Shown: positions 54,408 through 63,626 of the stretch, in pieces
How positions within the stretch are numbered: position 1 is the stretch's first letter
Layout of the letters: the number at the start of each line of letters is the position of its first letter
From: Tessaracoccus caeni
GTDB taxonomy: Bacteria; Actinomycetota; Actinomycetes; Propionibacteriales; Propionibacteriaceae
Assembly (NCBI RefSeq): GCF_029211185.1
Contig: NZ_JARGDO010000013.1
Coordinates: 1-64,000, forward strand
DNA: 64,000 nucleotides
Direction: 5' to 3'
The notes under the pieces: model-generated
Seen by the model: the letters and a program-made list of their open reading frames with translations, nothing else
Databases searched by the model: none
What the model was told of the DNA's origin: nothing
Made by a program: the position numbers and the translations under genes

Positions 54408-54911
54408 ATGTCTGAAACCACCACCGACGTTATCTGGCTCACCCAGGATGCTTACGACAAGCTCAAGGCGGAACTGAACCACCTCAAGACCGTCGGACGC
54501 CCCGAGGTCACCGCCCGGATCGCCTCCGCCCGCGAAGAGGGCGACCTGAGCGAGAACGGCGGCTATCACGCCGCCCGCGAGGAGCAGGGCCAGATGGAGG
54601 GCCGGATTCGGCAACTGGAGCACCTGCTGCGCTCGGCCAAGGTAGGAGCCCCCGAGGGCGCCGCCGACGAGGTGGCCCCCGGCAAGCTGATCACCATCGC
54701 CTTCTTCGGCGACGAGGACGACACCGACACCTTCCTGCTGGGCTCGCGCGAGGTGATGGGCGTCGATCCGTCACTCGAGCATTCGGTCTACTCGCCGCAG
54801 TCGCCGCTGGGCGCGGCCGTGCTCGGCAAGAAGGCCGGCCAGGAGGCCACCTACGCGGCCCCCAACGGCAAGAACATCATGGTCAAGATCCTGAAGGTCG
54901 AGACCCTCTAG
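54408..54911 (+). CDS. greA: Transcription elongation factor GreA
   Basis: A 167-residue factor that rescues backtracked RNA polymerase by stimulating transcript cleavage. The N-terminal coiled coil ends in the catalytic tip ASAREEGDLSENGGYHAARE (about 39-58), with acidic Asp and Glu residues; the C-terminal domain holds SPLGAAVLGKKAGQEATY. Part of the conserved actinobacterial mca/DUF4307/greA neighbourhood, here separated by the bgl cassette. Confidence 0.96.
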   Translation: MSETTTDVIWLTQDAYDKLKAELNHLKTVGRPEVTARIASAREEGDLSENGGYHAAREEQGQMEGRIRQLEHLLRSAKVGAPEGAADEVAPGKLITIAFFGDEDDTDTFLLGSREVMGVDPSLEHSVYSPQSPLGAAVLGKKAGQEATYAAPNGKNIMVKILKVETL

Positions 54912-54917
54912 CATCCC

Positions 54918-55319
54918 CTACCCCAGCAGCTGCTGGGCGACCTCCGGGGTGATCTCGCCGGCCGCGACGCGAGCAAGGATCTGGTCTTCGGCGCTGACCT
55001 CGGCATCGTCATCCTCAGCGTCGTCCGTGGACTGCGGCGCGAGGCCGAGCTTGTCGAGCACGGCGTCGAGCCGGGCACGGGCCGTCGGGTAGGAGACCTC
55101 AAGGAACTTGCCCACCTCCCGCAGGTTTCCCCGCGAGGACAGGAACACTCGCAGCAGTTGCAGCTCGGCCTCGCCGAGCGAGCAGAACTCGCAGCTGGCG
55201 AACTCGCCGGTGATCTGGGTGCCGCAGGTGCGGCACCCCTTGCGCGTCGTGATGAGGTCGTCGCCGCAGACGGGGCAGTCGGCGGGAGCGTGGTAGAGCG
55301 AATGGCCGGCCATGGTCAC
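54918..55319 (-). CDS. DUF2089-like zinc-ribbon/HTH protein
   Basis: A 133-residue regulator-like protein. Four Cys in CPVCGDD and CRTCGTQ make a zinc ribbon (15-33), with a further FASCEFCSLGE pair. A helix-turn-helix-like region (LREVGKFLEVSYPTARARLD) follows, and an acidic tail ends ITPEVAQQLLG. DUF2089 pairs with a beta-helical partner of DUF4097 type, as here, in envelope-stress operons. The GTG overlaps the upstream stop by 4 bp with GGAG six bases ahead. Confidence 0.8.
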   Translation of the reverse strand: MTMAGHSLYHAPADCPVCGDDLITTRKGCRTCGTQITGEFASCEFCSLGEAELQLLRVFLSSRGNLREVGKFLEVSYPTARARLDAVLDKLGLAPQSTDDAEDDDAEVSAEDQILARVAAGEITPEVAQQLLG

Positions 55320-56122
55320 TCGGCGCTCCGGATGGTGGCCATGCCCATCAGCACGCTGACGTCCATCCGCGCGGCTCCGGCCCCGACCGTGACCTCGTCG
55401 GCGGCGGAGTCGGTATCCCCCGGCCAGGAGATCCGGCCGAGTGACGCCTCGCCGCGGATGCTGACGTTGGCTCCCTTTGTGAGGTTGATGGTCAGGGCGC
55501 CGGACTCGACGCGCAGCCGCGAGCGACCCACGCTGATAGGACCCTCGACGGAGACCCCACCCGCCTGGCTGAGCAGATCCTCGATCTGCACCACGTCCTC
55601 CAGGGTGGACCCACCGGCGGTCACCCGGATGCGGCCGAGGTGCGGCACATGGCTGGTCTTGAGGCCGCCCGTCGTCACCTCCACATCGACGATGAGCCGG
55701 GGGTTCACGCGGATCAGCAGTTCCTTGCCCAGCGCGATGTCACCGAAATCGCCGAAGCTGCGAGGCGGATTGACGATGGAGAAGCCGCCGAAGCTGGGGC
55801 CGACCTCGCCGGTGGCCTGCACCTCCATGGTGGTGCCGATGCGACGCAGCACGTGCGGGCCGTCGACTACCAGGGTGCTGACCGACGAGTCCCCCTCGAT
55901 GCGCACCCGCCGCCCCACCGACTTCACCGAGATGCGAGCCAGCGCCCCGCTCTTGGCACCCTCCTGCTGGGGCTGCTCCTCGGGACCGTTGATCTCTTCT
56001 TCAGCGGCCTTGGCCTCAGCGGCGACACGCTTCAGCTCTTCGATGCGACGGCTCGCCTCTTCGGCGGTGATCTTGCCCGCCGCGAGCTCGTCAAGGATGG
56101 GACCTAAGTTCAGCTTTGCCAT
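55316..56122 (-). CDS. Envelope-stress-type protein with SHOCT-like start and beta-helix
   Basis: A 268-residue protein. A SHOCT/YvlB_N-like helical start (ILDELAAGKITAEEASRRIE) and an acidic coiled coil (to about 55) precede a repetitive beta-sheet domain (IRVTAGGSTLEDVVQIEDLL, ALTINLTKGANVSIRGEASL) like DUF4097 adhesin-type helices. No signal peptide. Coupled to the DUF2089-like gene; the two are regulated together. A -35/-10 pair TTGCCA and TAAACT lies just upstream and gives an almost leaderless transcript. Function unknown. Confidence 0.7.
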   Translation of the reverse strand: MAKLNLGPILDELAAGKITAEEASRRIEELKRVAAEAKAAEEEINGPEEQPQQEGAKSGALARISVKSVGRRVRIEGDSSVSTLVVDGPHVLRRIGTTMEVQATGEVGPSFGGFSIVNPPRSFGDFGDIALGKELLIRVNPRLIVDVEVTTGGLKTSHVPHLGRIRVTAGGSTLEDVVQIEDLLSQAGGVSVEGPISVGRSRLRVESGALTINLTKGANVSIRGEASLGRISWPGDTDSAADEVTVGAGAARMDVSVLMGMATIRSAE

Positions 56123-56247
56123 GCAGATAGTTTAATCACTCTTTTCATTCTGGCAAGAAACACTTTCTGTTCTCGCATTCCCGAGCCTCCTTTGGTCCCG
56201 TCCTGCTCTGGCGCCGCGCGCAACTCCCGGCTCGCCCGTACACAAAA

Positions 56248-56300
56248 CTGCGTATGCGTCACGGCCTCCCGTATATAGCGAGGCCTTCGCGTATACGCAG
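56248..56300. repeat. Imperfect 53-bp palindrome upstream of ung
   Basis: CTGCGTATGCG...GGCCTC (56248-56268) is largely complementary to GAGGCC...CGTATACGCAG (56280-56300), 17 of 21 positions. It lies between the divergent envelope-stress gene and ung and may be an operator for either. Confidence 0.5.
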
Positions 56301-56340
56301 ATCTGTGCACGCGACCGGCCACTGGTGGCAGGGTTGGACC

Positions 56341-57015
56341 ATGCCGAAGCCGCTCTCCGAACTCGTAGCGCCCGACTGGGCCGAAGCCCTGGCCCCCGTT
56401 GAAGCCGATGTCGCCCACATGGGCGAGTTCCTCCGCGCTGAACTCGCGGAAGGCCGCGGATACCTGCCGGAAGGCAAGAACGTGCTGCGCGCCTTCTCCC
56501 GGCCGCTCGCCGACGTGCGGGTGCTGATCGTCGGCCAGGATCCCTACCCCACTCCGGGACACGCCGTCGGCCTGTCCTTCTCGGTCAATCGCGACGTGCG
56601 GCCCATCCCACGCAGCCTGATCAACATCTATCAAGAGCTCCAGGACGACCTGGGTATCCCGCCCGCCCAGCACGGCGATCTCAGCTCCTGGTTCGAGCAG
56701 GGCGTGCTGCTGCTCAACAGGGTGCTGACGGTGCGCCCGGGTGCGTCGGGTTCGCATCGCGGCAAGGGGTGGGAACAGGTCACCACCCGAGCCGTCCAGG
56801 CCCTGGCCGAGCGCGGCGGCCCGCTGGTCGCCATCCTCTGGGGTCGCGACGCCCAAGGCGCCCAGTCCCTGCTCGGCGACATCCCCGTCATCGCCAGCGC
56901 CCACCCCTCCCCCTTGTCAGCCCGCTCCGGCTTCTTCGGCTCGCGCCCCTTCAGCCGCGCCAACGCGGCCCTCACCTCCCAAGGCGCATCCCCCATCGAT
57001 TGGTCCCTCGACTGA
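56341..57015 (+). CDS. ung: Uracil-DNA glycosylase
   Basis: A 224-residue family-1 UDG that removes uracil from DNA. The catalytic Asp67 is in [18 protein letters not shown], and the leucine-loop motif HPSPLSA with its His is near the C-terminus. [20 protein letters not shown] is also conserved. The start at MPKPLSELV is the first typical position; an upstream frame runs through the palindrome. With Mug at 14.7 kb the organism has two uracil-excising enzymes. Confidence 0.95.
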   Translation: MPKPLSELVAPDWAEALAPVEADVAHMGEFLRAELAEGRGYLPEGKNVLRAFSRPLADVRVLIVGQDPYPTPGHAVGLSFSVNRDVRPIPRSLINIYQELQDDLGIPPAQHGDLSSWFEQGVLLLNRVLTVRPGASGSHRGKGWEQVTTRAVQALAERGGPLVAILWGRDAQGAQSLLGDIPVIASAHPSPLSARSGFFGSRPFSRANAALTSQGASPIDWSLD

Positions 57016-57026
57016 CGCCCACACCA

Positions 57027-57292
57027 CGCTCTTCGAGGTGCAGAGCGCAGCGGAGCCTTGAGGAGAGCGATCGGCAGCCAAACACGTAGTCGCGTGGAGG
57101 ATGGGGTCCGCGAGTGGGTTTGGTGGGCGTAAAAGCCGTGAGCCCGCGCGAAGCGCCGGAACACGGCCGGGCAGGAGCGGACCCCATCCGAAACACGACG
57201 AACCCAACCACCGAAACCCGACCACAAGCCCCCAGACACGGTCGCGCTCTCCTCGAGGCTCGGCCGCGGACGGCCTCACACCTCGAAGAGCG
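57027..57292. repeat. Composite palindromic element (REP - centre - inverted REP)
   Basis: A left REP (57027-57069: CGCTCTTCGAGG...CCTTGAGGAGAGCG) and a right REP (57245-57292: CGCTCTCCTCGAGG...ACACCTCGAAGAGCG) lie in opposite orientation around a centre with its own inverted repeat, GGATGGGGTCCGC (from about 57099) against GCGGACCCCATCC (about 57175). A further half-arm CACCTCGAAGAG follows at 57303. It fills the 319-bp gap between ung and msrA; no gene is seen there. Confidence 0.75.
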
Positions 57293-57334
57293 TAGGTGGG
57301 GGCACCTCGAAGAGTGTGGAACTAAGCTCGAGAC

Positions 57335-57994
57335 ATGGATATCGACGTGATGGGCTGGCTGCTTGGGCGCAAGACGGAGATGGTCACGGCCGAAAATGCC
57401 CTACCTGGACGCGAAACACCGATCCTCGACCCAATCCCTCGGCACACCGTCCTGGGCCTGCCCCTGGACGAGGTTCCGCCGGGCTGCGAGGTGGCCTACT
57501 TCGCTCTCGGCTGCTACTGGGGCGAGGAGCGGCTCTACTGGCGCACCGACGGCGTGGTGAACACCGCCGTCGGGTTCATGGGCGGCTTCACACCCAACCC
57601 CACCTACAAGGAAACGTGCACCGGTCTGACCGGCCACACCGAGACCGTCCAGGTGGTCTTCGATCCGGCCCGCGTCAGCTACGACGAGTTACTGAGGATC
57701 TTCTGGGAGAACCACGACCCCACTCAGCTCAACCGCCAGGGCAACGATGTCGGCACCCAGTACCGCTCGGCGATCTTCCCCGTCGACGACGCCCAGGAGC
57801 AGGCCGCGATCGCCAGCCGTGACGCCTTCCAGCAGCGCATGACCGAGGCGGGCTACGGCACGATCACGACGGAGATCTTTCGCAACCAGCGCTTCTACTA
57901 CGCCGAAGACGAGCACCAGCAGTACCTGGACAAGAACCCCTACGGCTACTGCCCCGCTCACGCCACCGGCGTCACCTGCGGCCCGCCCGCCTGA
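57335..57994 (+). CDS. msrA: Peptide-methionine (S)-S-oxide reductase
   Basis: A 219-residue enzyme that repairs oxidised methionine. The catalytic Cys60 is in ALGCYWGEE (Phe replaced by Tyr in GCFWG). [20 protein letters not shown] and TQYRSAIF are the other conserved blocks. The C-terminal resolving Cys is in [11 protein letters not shown]. Cytosolic. Preceded by the composite palindrome and followed by a hairpin; monocistronic. Confidence 0.96.
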   Translation: MDIDVMGWLLGRKTEMVTAENALPGRETPILDPIPRHTVLGLPLDEVPPGCEVAYFALGCYWGEERLYWRTDGVVNTAVGFMGGFTPNPTYKETCTGLTGHTETVQVVFDPARVSYDELLRIFWENHDPTQLNRQGNDVGTQYRSAIFPVDDAQEQAAIASRDAFQQRMTEAGYGTITTEIFRNQRFYYAEDEHQQYLDKNPYGYCPAHATGVTCGPPA

Positions 57995-58010
57995 CCAGAC
58001 AAATGGCTTC

Positions 58011-58052
58011 AGTGGGAGATGTTCCCCCGTCTGTGGTGGAACATCTCCCACT
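58011..58052 (+). terminator. Strong hairpin after msrA
   Basis: AGTGGGAGATGTTCC (58011-58025) pairs perfectly with its complement (58038-58052) around a 12-nt loop. It begins 17 bp after the msrA stop. No T-run. Different arms and loop from the 65-bp family. Confidence 0.65.
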
Positions 58053-58182
58053 GGAACACTTCGTCGGGCGACGGCCGCACCCGCCGTAGGCCCCGAGCCC
58101 CGGGAGATCACCCACCACGACCCTCGACGGTGAGACCTCGGTACGATCTGGCCCGTCACCGCTTCCCCATAGACTGGCGCGC

Positions 58183-59187
58183 ATGATCTTCAGGCGGCTG
58201 GCAGCAACACTCGGTGCGCTGGCCGTGTTGGCAGGCTGCAGCCCCGAGCATGGGCCGACAACGGCACCGACCAGCAAACCCTCCGTCTCGTCGAGCCCCA
58301 CGCCCAGTCCCAGCCCGAGCCCCTCCCCCAGCCCGACGGTCACCGCCTCGCCCTGGGGAGCCGACCGCCTGCCGTTCACGTTCCGCATCGTCGGGCCGCT
58401 CGTCGACAATGTGCCGGCCGTTGTGGAAGCTCTCCAGATGGCGGCCGACCACCTCCCCGTGCTGAAGCTCGACATCACGGCGACGCAGGCCACGCTCACC
58501 GCGCGGACGCCCGACGACAAGGTGATCAGCTACCGCTGGAGCGACGGCCAGATCAACACCACCGACAGCGACTTCGAGTACCTCGGGCAGGCCACCTTCA
58601 ATCCCACCGCCTTCCCGTTGGACTCGGTGGCGCGCATGTTCGACGTCGCCAACCTCAATGGCGTGAGCGGGGACCTGGTGCTCCAGATCCTCGACTACCG
58701 CGACGGCACCGTGCTGATGACGGTCACCTCGCGTCCGGAGACCAGCACGCTCTTCTTCAATCCCGACGGGTCGGCCGTCTCCCCGTTGGGCATCACCAGC
58801 GTCGCGGATCTCGAACAAGGCATCGCGGCCGTGGTGCAGGACTCCGCGCAGGTGTACTCGGTGTCGATCACGGAGGCCGGCGGCTACCGCTCGGAACTCC
58901 CCGACGGCGAGGGCACCATCCTCACCCGCACCAGGATGGGCGCATTCCCGGTCTTCGCGACACAGCGCACCGAGACGACGACGCTCACCCCCTTCGATCC
59001 GGCGCTCATCACGCCCAGCCTGCTGGCCCAGCTGATCGCGGAGTACCGGAAGTCCCCTGAATCCACCTGCGACGTCACCATCGACATGAGTCTGCAGCGC
59101 TCCGCGCCCGTGATGCGGTTCGACTGCTCCGGCACCGTCACCTATACCGACATGGACGGCCGCGATATGACCGACCTCGTCGGCTGA
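58183..59187 (+). CDS. Lipoprotein with Ser/Pro linker
   Basis: A 334-residue secreted lipoprotein. The signal peptide ends in the lipobox LAGC (about 15-18), followed by a long Thr/Ser/Pro linker (to about 55) that spans the cell wall. The folded part, FTFRIVGPLVDNVPAVVEAL and AADHLPVLKLDITATQATLT, resembles no family I can name with confidence, possibly lipid- or peptide-binding. The final domain has a paired Cys (STCDVTIDMS, FDCSGTV). Function unknown. Monocistronic. Confidence 0.75.
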   Translation: MIFRRLAATLGALAVLAGCSPEHGPTTAPTSKPSVSSSPTPSPSPSPSPSPTVTASPWGADRLPFTFRIVGPLVDNVPAVVEALQMAADHLPVLKLDITATQATLTARTPDDKVISYRWSDGQINTTDSDFEYLGQATFNPTAFPLDSVARMFDVANLNGVSGDLVLQILDYRDGTVLMTVTSRPETSTLFFNPDGSAVSPLGITSVADLEQGIAAVVQDSAQVYSVSITEAGGYRSELPDGEGTILTRTRMGAFPVFATQRTETTTLTPFDPALITPSLLAQLIAEYRKSPESTCDVTIDMSLQRSAPVMRFDCSGTVTYTDMDGRDMTDLVG

Positions 59188-59205
59188 CCCTTCGGTCCAG
59201 ACGCG

Positions 59206-60225
59206 CTACGCGGACTGGCGCACCACCAGTTGACTGTGCAGGATCGCCGGGCTCTCCGGCTTGGTTCCCGACAGCATCCGAAGCAGCATCTCGCTCGCGG
59301 TGCGGGCGAGTTCACACGCGGGGTTGGTCACCGTCGTGAGTTGGGGGCTGGCCTGCAGAGCCGCGCTGGAGTCGTCGAAGCCGACGACGGCCACGTCCTC
59401 CGGCACGCGCCGCGCCGCGCGACGCAGGGTTCTCAGCGCCCCCAGCGCCATCAGATCGGAAGCGATGAACAGGGCATCCAGATCCGGGGCCCGTTCCAGG
59501 AGCTGGGCGGCGGCTTCCTCGCCGCCGCGCAAGGTGAAGTCCCCCTCTGCGACGGCGACGGGCGCGAGGCCCGCCTCGGCCAGCGCCGCCTCGAACCCGC
59601 TGAGCCGCTCCATGCCGGCATGCATGTCCATCGGACCGGTGATCGACGCGATCCGGGTGGCGCCCCGTTCGATCAGATGGCGCGTTGCCATCGCGGACGC
59701 CTCCGGCTGATCCAGATCGACGTAGGGCAGCCCTGGCACTTCGGGGTCGCCGATGAAGACCACGGGGTGGGATCCCGTCGCCAGCTGGCGGGCGACCTCC
59801 GGCCCGTGGTGGGACAGCACGATGGCGCCGTCCACGTGGCCGCTGCCGAGGTAGCGGGCCATCGACGCGGCCTCCTCGCCAGGCTGCGCCATGGCCAGCA
59901 GCACCTGGACGTCCATGCCTCGGAAAGCCTCGAGGGCACCTTGATAGGCCATGCCGAAGAAGGGGTCGGAGAACACGCGGTCGTTGGTCTCCGGCACCAC
60001 GACGGCCACCGCTCCCGTGCGGCGGCTCACCAGGGCGCGAGCGGCACGATTGGGCCGATAGCCGAGCCGCGTGATGGCCTCATGCACGGCGGCCATCGTG
60101 GCCGACGACACCAGGTGTCCTCCGTTGACCACTCTGGACACGGTGGCCCGAGACACGCCGGAGGCGCGCGCGACGTCGTCGAGGGTGGGGGACGCGCGCC
60201 CGACCCCGGGGTGCTCGTGCGTCAT
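59206..60225 (-). CDS. LacI-family repressor of the beta-glucoside ABC cluster
   Basis: A 339-residue regulator. The N-terminal LacI helix-turn-helix is LDDVARASGVSRATVSRVVN (about 15-34), and a hinge and periplasmic-binding-like sensor domain follow. It sits at the 3' end of the ABC-transporter/GH1 operon, where CebR lies in Streptomyces, so a CebR-like cellobiose- or glucoside-sensing role is likely. ATG at 60225 follows GAGGTGG. Spaced 19 bp from bglC. Confidence 0.92.
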   Translation of the reverse strand: MTHEHPGVGRASPTLDDVARASGVSRATVSRVVNGGHLVSSATMAAVHEAITRLGYRPNRAARALVSRRTGAVAVVVPETNDRVFSDPFFGMAYQGALEAFRGMDVQVLLAMAQPGEEAASMARYLGSGHVDGAIVLSHHGPEVARQLATGSHPVVFIGDPEVPGLPYVDLDQPEASAMATRHLIERGATRIASITGPMDMHAGMERLSGFEAALAEAGLAPVAVAEGDFTLRGGEEAAAQLLERAPDLDALFIASDLMALGALRTLRRAARRVPEDVAVVGFDDSSAALQASPQLTTVTNPACELARTASEMLLRMLSGTKPESPAILHSQLVVRQSA

Positions 60226-60244
60226 CGCGTCCACCTCGTCGCCC

Positions 60245-61642
60245 CTATCTCTCCACCACGCCGCTTCGGGCCACGGTGCCGAACCACTCGGCACTCGCCT
60301 TGGGGATACGGTTCATCTCCGCATCGACGGCGACGATACCGAACCGCTTGTCGAACCCCCAGGCCCACTCAAAATTGTCGAGCAGAGACCAGGCCAGATA
60401 GCCCCTCACGTCCGCTCCCTCCTCGATCGCGGCGTGCACCGCTGCAAGATGGTCTCGCAGGTAGCCGATCCGATCGAGATCCTCGACGCGGCCGTCCGCC
60501 GTCACCGTGTCCGGGTAGGCGGCGCCGTTCTCGGTGATCACCAGCGGCACCCCCGCGGGGCCCGTGTAGTCGCGGTGCAGCCACAGCAGCAGGCGACGGA
60601 GCCCGTCGGGCTCCACCTCCCAGCCCATGTCGGTGAGAGGCAGTCCGCGCGGAACGTGCACCGCGTCGGTGGCGGCGATGTCGGGCACGCCCATCTGCCG
60701 GCCCCGCACCACCCGCGAGGCGATCTCCTCCCCTGGACGCGCGGCGCGCACCAGGCTGGTGGTGTAGTAGTTGACGCCCAGCACGTCGATCGGAGTCGAG
60801 ATCGCCGCCAGATCCCCGTCGGCCACAAGGTCGTCCTCCCACCACTGATCCAAGTCGGTGCGCACATCGGACGGGTACTCGCCGGTGAAGATCGGGTGGA
60901 TGAAGAAGCGGTTGGCCGTGCCGTCGAGCCGCCTGACCACATCCACATCGGCCGGATCGTCGGTGGCCGGGATCGCCGGCGTGAAGTTGAGCGTGATGCC
61001 GAGCGTCGCCTCTGGACGGAGCACCTCACGCAGGGCCTGCGTTCCCAGGCCATGCGCCAACAGCAGGTGATGTCCCGCCCGCACCGCCTCTCGGGGATCC
61101 GTGTGTCCCGGCGCATGCTCTCCCCCGGCATAGCTGAGGAAGGACGAGCACCAGGGCTCATTCAGGGTGGTCCAGGTATTCACCCGGTCACCCAGAGCCT
61201 CATGGACCGCAAGGGCGTAGTCGACAAAACGGTATGCCGTATCGCGGTTGGTCCACCCACCGGGAAGTGAGGCGGGAAGATCCCAGTGGAACAGCGTCAG
61301 CCACGGATCGATGCCAGCTTCGAGCAGCTCGTCGACGAGCCGGGAGTAGAAGTCCATCCCCTCGGGACTGATCCGATCCCCATCCAGCACCCGCGACCAG
61401 GACACGCTGAACCGATAGCTTCCAAACCCGAGCCGCGCCATGAGCGCCACGTCCTCGCGATAGCGGTGGTAGTGATCGACGCCGCGCCGGCCGTCGTCAC
61501 CGCCAGCGATCGCACCAGGCACCTCGCAGAACTCGTCCCAGATCGACGGCCGACGTCCGCCCTCGTCGGCCGCACCCTCGACCTGGAAGGAGGCCGTGGC
61601 CGTCCCCCATCGGAATCCCTCCGGAAATAGCAGCATCGTCAT
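60245..61642 (-). CDS. bglC: GH1 beta-glucosidase
   Basis: A 465-residue retaining beta-glucosidase. Acid/base Glu162 is in TTLNEPW and the nucleophile Glu371 in LVITENGAAYP. TLNEPW fits true beta-glucosidases, in contrast to TINEQN of the phospho-glucosidase at 51.9 kb. No signal peptide, so it acts on imported disaccharide. Start overlaps the permease stop by 4 bp (ATGA); an ATG two codons on is possible. Confidence 0.94.
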   Translation of the reverse strand: MTMLLFPEGFRWGTATASFQVEGAADEGGRRPSIWDEFCEVPGAIAGGDDGRRGVDHYHRYREDVALMARLGFGSYRFSVSWSRVLDGDRISPEGMDFYSRLVDELLEAGIDPWLTLFHWDLPASLPGGWTNRDTAYRFVDYALAVHEALGDRVNTWTTLNEPWCSSFLSYAGGEHAPGHTDPREAVRAGHHLLLAHGLGTQALREVLRPEATLGITLNFTPAIPATDDPADVDVVRRLDGTANRFFIHPIFTGEYPSDVRTDLDQWWEDDLVADGDLAAISTPIDVLGVNYYTTSLVRAARPGEEIASRVVRGRQMGVPDIAATDAVHVPRGLPLTDMGWEVEPDGLRRLLLWLHRDYTGPAGVPLVITENGAAYPDTVTADGRVEDLDRIGYLRDHLAAVHAAIEEGADVRGYLAWSLLDNFEWAWGFDKRFGIVAVDAEMNRIPKASAEWFGTVARSGVVER

Positions 61643-62556
61643 CCCTTCACCGCTCCTGCCATGATGCCGGACACAAGGTGTCGTCCGGCAAGCGCGAACA
61701 GCGCCAGCAGCGGGATCGTGGCCAGCACCACACCCGCCATGATCAGCGCCATGTCCTTGAAATACGTTCCTTGCAGCAGCTGCAGCGCCACCGGCAGCGT
61801 GGGGTTGGTCGACCCCAAGACGACGAACGGCCAGAAGAAGTTGGTCCACGACGCCACGAACGTGAACAGCGCGAGCATCGCGGCCGCCGGACGCGCGGCG
61901 GGCAGGGCCACATGCCAGAAGGTCTCGATCATCGAGCACCCGTCCACGCGCGCCGCCTCGATCAACTCATACGGCAGCGCCTCCGAGAGGTACTGGGTCA
62001 TCCAGAACACGCCGAAGGCGGTGACCATGCCCGGCACGATCACGGCGGCCAGGTTGCCCACCCAGCCGAGCTTGGCCATCACGATGAACAGCGGGATGAT
62101 GCCGAGCTGAGTGGGCACGGCCATGGTTCCCACCACGAAGGCGAGCAGACCCTTCTGCCCGCGGAAACGCAGCTTCGCGAAGGAGTAGCCGGCCAGCGTC
62201 GAGAAGAAAACCACCGAGATCGACGTGACCACCGCGACGATCACCGAGTTGAGCACCGCCCGCCAGAAGTCAATGTCTGCGGTGAGCACGCGCATGACGT
62301 TCTCGACGAAGTGGCCTTCGGGGATCGGCGACGGGATCGGGTTCTGCGCGATCGACGCGGCGGTGCTCGAGGCGAGCAGGAAGGCGTAGTACAGCGGGAA
62401 GGCGGAGATCACCAGGACGACGGCGAGCAGCAGGTAGGTGACCCAGCCCGGCTTGCGGATGCCGCCTTCCATGCCGCGCTTGCGACGGGCGGCGCGCGCG
62501 GCGCCCTTGCCGGCGACCTGCTCGATCATCCCGATCGACATGTCCGGGGCGCTCAT
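61639..62556 (-). CDS. CUT1 sugar ABC transporter permease (MalG/CebG type)
   Basis: A 305-residue permease with six helices and the EAA loop ELIEAARVDGCSMIETFWHV (about 190-209), which contacts the ATPase. N-terminal cytoplasmic basic segment of about 45 residues. Coupled by ATGA overlap to the permease upstream and to bglC downstream. No ATPase gene is nearby; as in Streptomyces, a shared MsiK-type ATPase elsewhere would energise it. Confidence 0.93.
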   Translation of the reverse strand: MSAPDMSIGMIEQVAGKGAARAARRKRGMEGGIRKPGWVTYLLLAVVLVISAFPLYYAFLLASSTAASIAQNPIPSPIPEGHFVENVMRVLTADIDFWRAVLNSVIVAVVTSISVVFFSTLAGYSFAKLRFRGQKGLLAFVVGTMAVPTQLGIIPLFIVMAKLGWVGNLAAVIVPGMVTAFGVFWMTQYLSEALPYELIEAARVDGCSMIETFWHVALPAARPAAAMLALFTFVASWTNFFWPFVVLGSTNPTLPVALQLLQGTYFKDMALIMAGVVLATIPLLALFALAGRHLVSGIMAGAVKG

Positions 62557-63542
62557 CGCGCGCCTCCCTTCTTGGCCTTGCGTCCACGGGGCGCAGCCCC
62601 GCCGGAGTTGGCGATCCGGCTGGTCAGCCAGTAGTTGATGAGGGCGAAGGCCACGATCACGATGAAGAGGATCCATGCCACCGCGGCGGCGCGCCCGAAG
62701 TTTCGCTGGCTTCCCCAGCCCACCTCGTACATGAACATCGTGATGGTCATCCACTGCCGGTCGTTGCCGCCCAGGCCGATCTGGTCGAACATGCGCGGCT
62801 CGTCGAAGATCTGGAGCCCGCCGATGGTGGAGGTGATGATCACGAAGATCAACGTGGGACGAAGCATCGGGATGGTGACGGAGAAGAAGGTGTGGATGCG
62901 CGACGCGCCGTCCACCACCGCGGCCTCGATCACGTCGCGCGGAATGGCCTGCATCGCCGCCAGCACGATCAGGGTGTTGTAGCCCGTCCAGCGGAAGTTG
63001 ACCATCGTCGCGATCGCGACATGGGCCGCCCAGGACTCGGCGTGCCATCCGATGGTCGGCAGGCCGAGCGAGGTGAGGGCGGCGTTCACCAGACCCGACT
63101 GATCGGCGAACATCTGATTGAAGATCAAGCCCACAGCGACGGGGGCCACGACGTAGGGCACCAGGACACCCATCCGCCAGAAGGTCTTGGCGCGCAGGTT
63201 GGCGTCGAGCACCGCGGCGATGAAGACCGCCATGATCACCTGCGGCACCGACGAGAGCAGGAAGATGCTGAAGGTGTTGCGCATGCCCTGCCAGAAGCGG
63301 GGCTGGCTCAGCACGTCCTGGAAGTTCTTCAGCCCGATGAAGCCCTGGTTGCCGGTGATCAGCCCCCACTTGTGCACGGAGACGAACGCCGTATACAGCA
63401 GCGGGAAGAGGCCGACGAGCGCGAACAGGATGAAGAACGGGGCGATGTAGAGATAGGGCGCCGACTTCACGTCGAGCTTGCTCCAGAAGGCGCGCCCTGA
63501 AGAAGAGACGGGCGGCGGCGATGAGGGGGATGCGACGGACAC
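62553..63542 (-). CDS. CUT1 sugar ABC transporter permease (MalF/CebF type)
   Basis: A 329-residue permease with six helices; the EAA loop is DVIEAAVVDGASRIHTFFSV. Its N-terminus is a Ser/Pro-rich cytoplasmic stretch before APYLYIAPFFILF. Starts with GTG seven bases after AGGAG; the earlier frame is rejected. Pairs with the downstream permease to form the channel. Follows the binding-protein gene by 84 bp. Confidence 0.92.
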   Translation of the reverse strand: MSVASPSSPPPVSSSGRAFWSKLDVKSAPYLYIAPFFILFALVGLFPLLYTAFVSVHKWGLITGNQGFIGLKNFQDVLSQPRFWQGMRNTFSIFLLSSVPQVIMAVFIAAVLDANLRAKTFWRMGVLVPYVVAPVAVGLIFNQMFADQSGLVNAALTSLGLPTIGWHAESWAAHVAIATMVNFRWTGYNTLIVLAAMQAIPRDVIEAAVVDGASRIHTFFSVTIPMLRPTLIFVIITSTIGGLQIFDEPRMFDQIGLGGNDRQWMTITMFMYEVGWGSQRNFGRAAAVAWILFIVIVAFALINYWLTSRIANSGGAAPRGRKAKKGGAR

Positions 63543-63626
63543 GGACGGCTCCTCGGGCTGCGATGGTCGGGAGTGAGCGGGGCGGGGCTCGGAGGGGCCC
63601 CGCCCCACGTCTTTGCTCGTCAGGCC

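Noticed and set aside
58250-58340. Ser/Pro-rich low-complexity stretch in the lipoprotein
   Set aside because: Such linkers after a lipobox are common in actinobacterial lipoproteins and need no special explanation.
61639-63369. A fused 576-codon permease
   Set aside because: The N-terminal half is an off-frame reading of the other permease gene; the true start is the ATG at 62556 with a 4-bp overlap.
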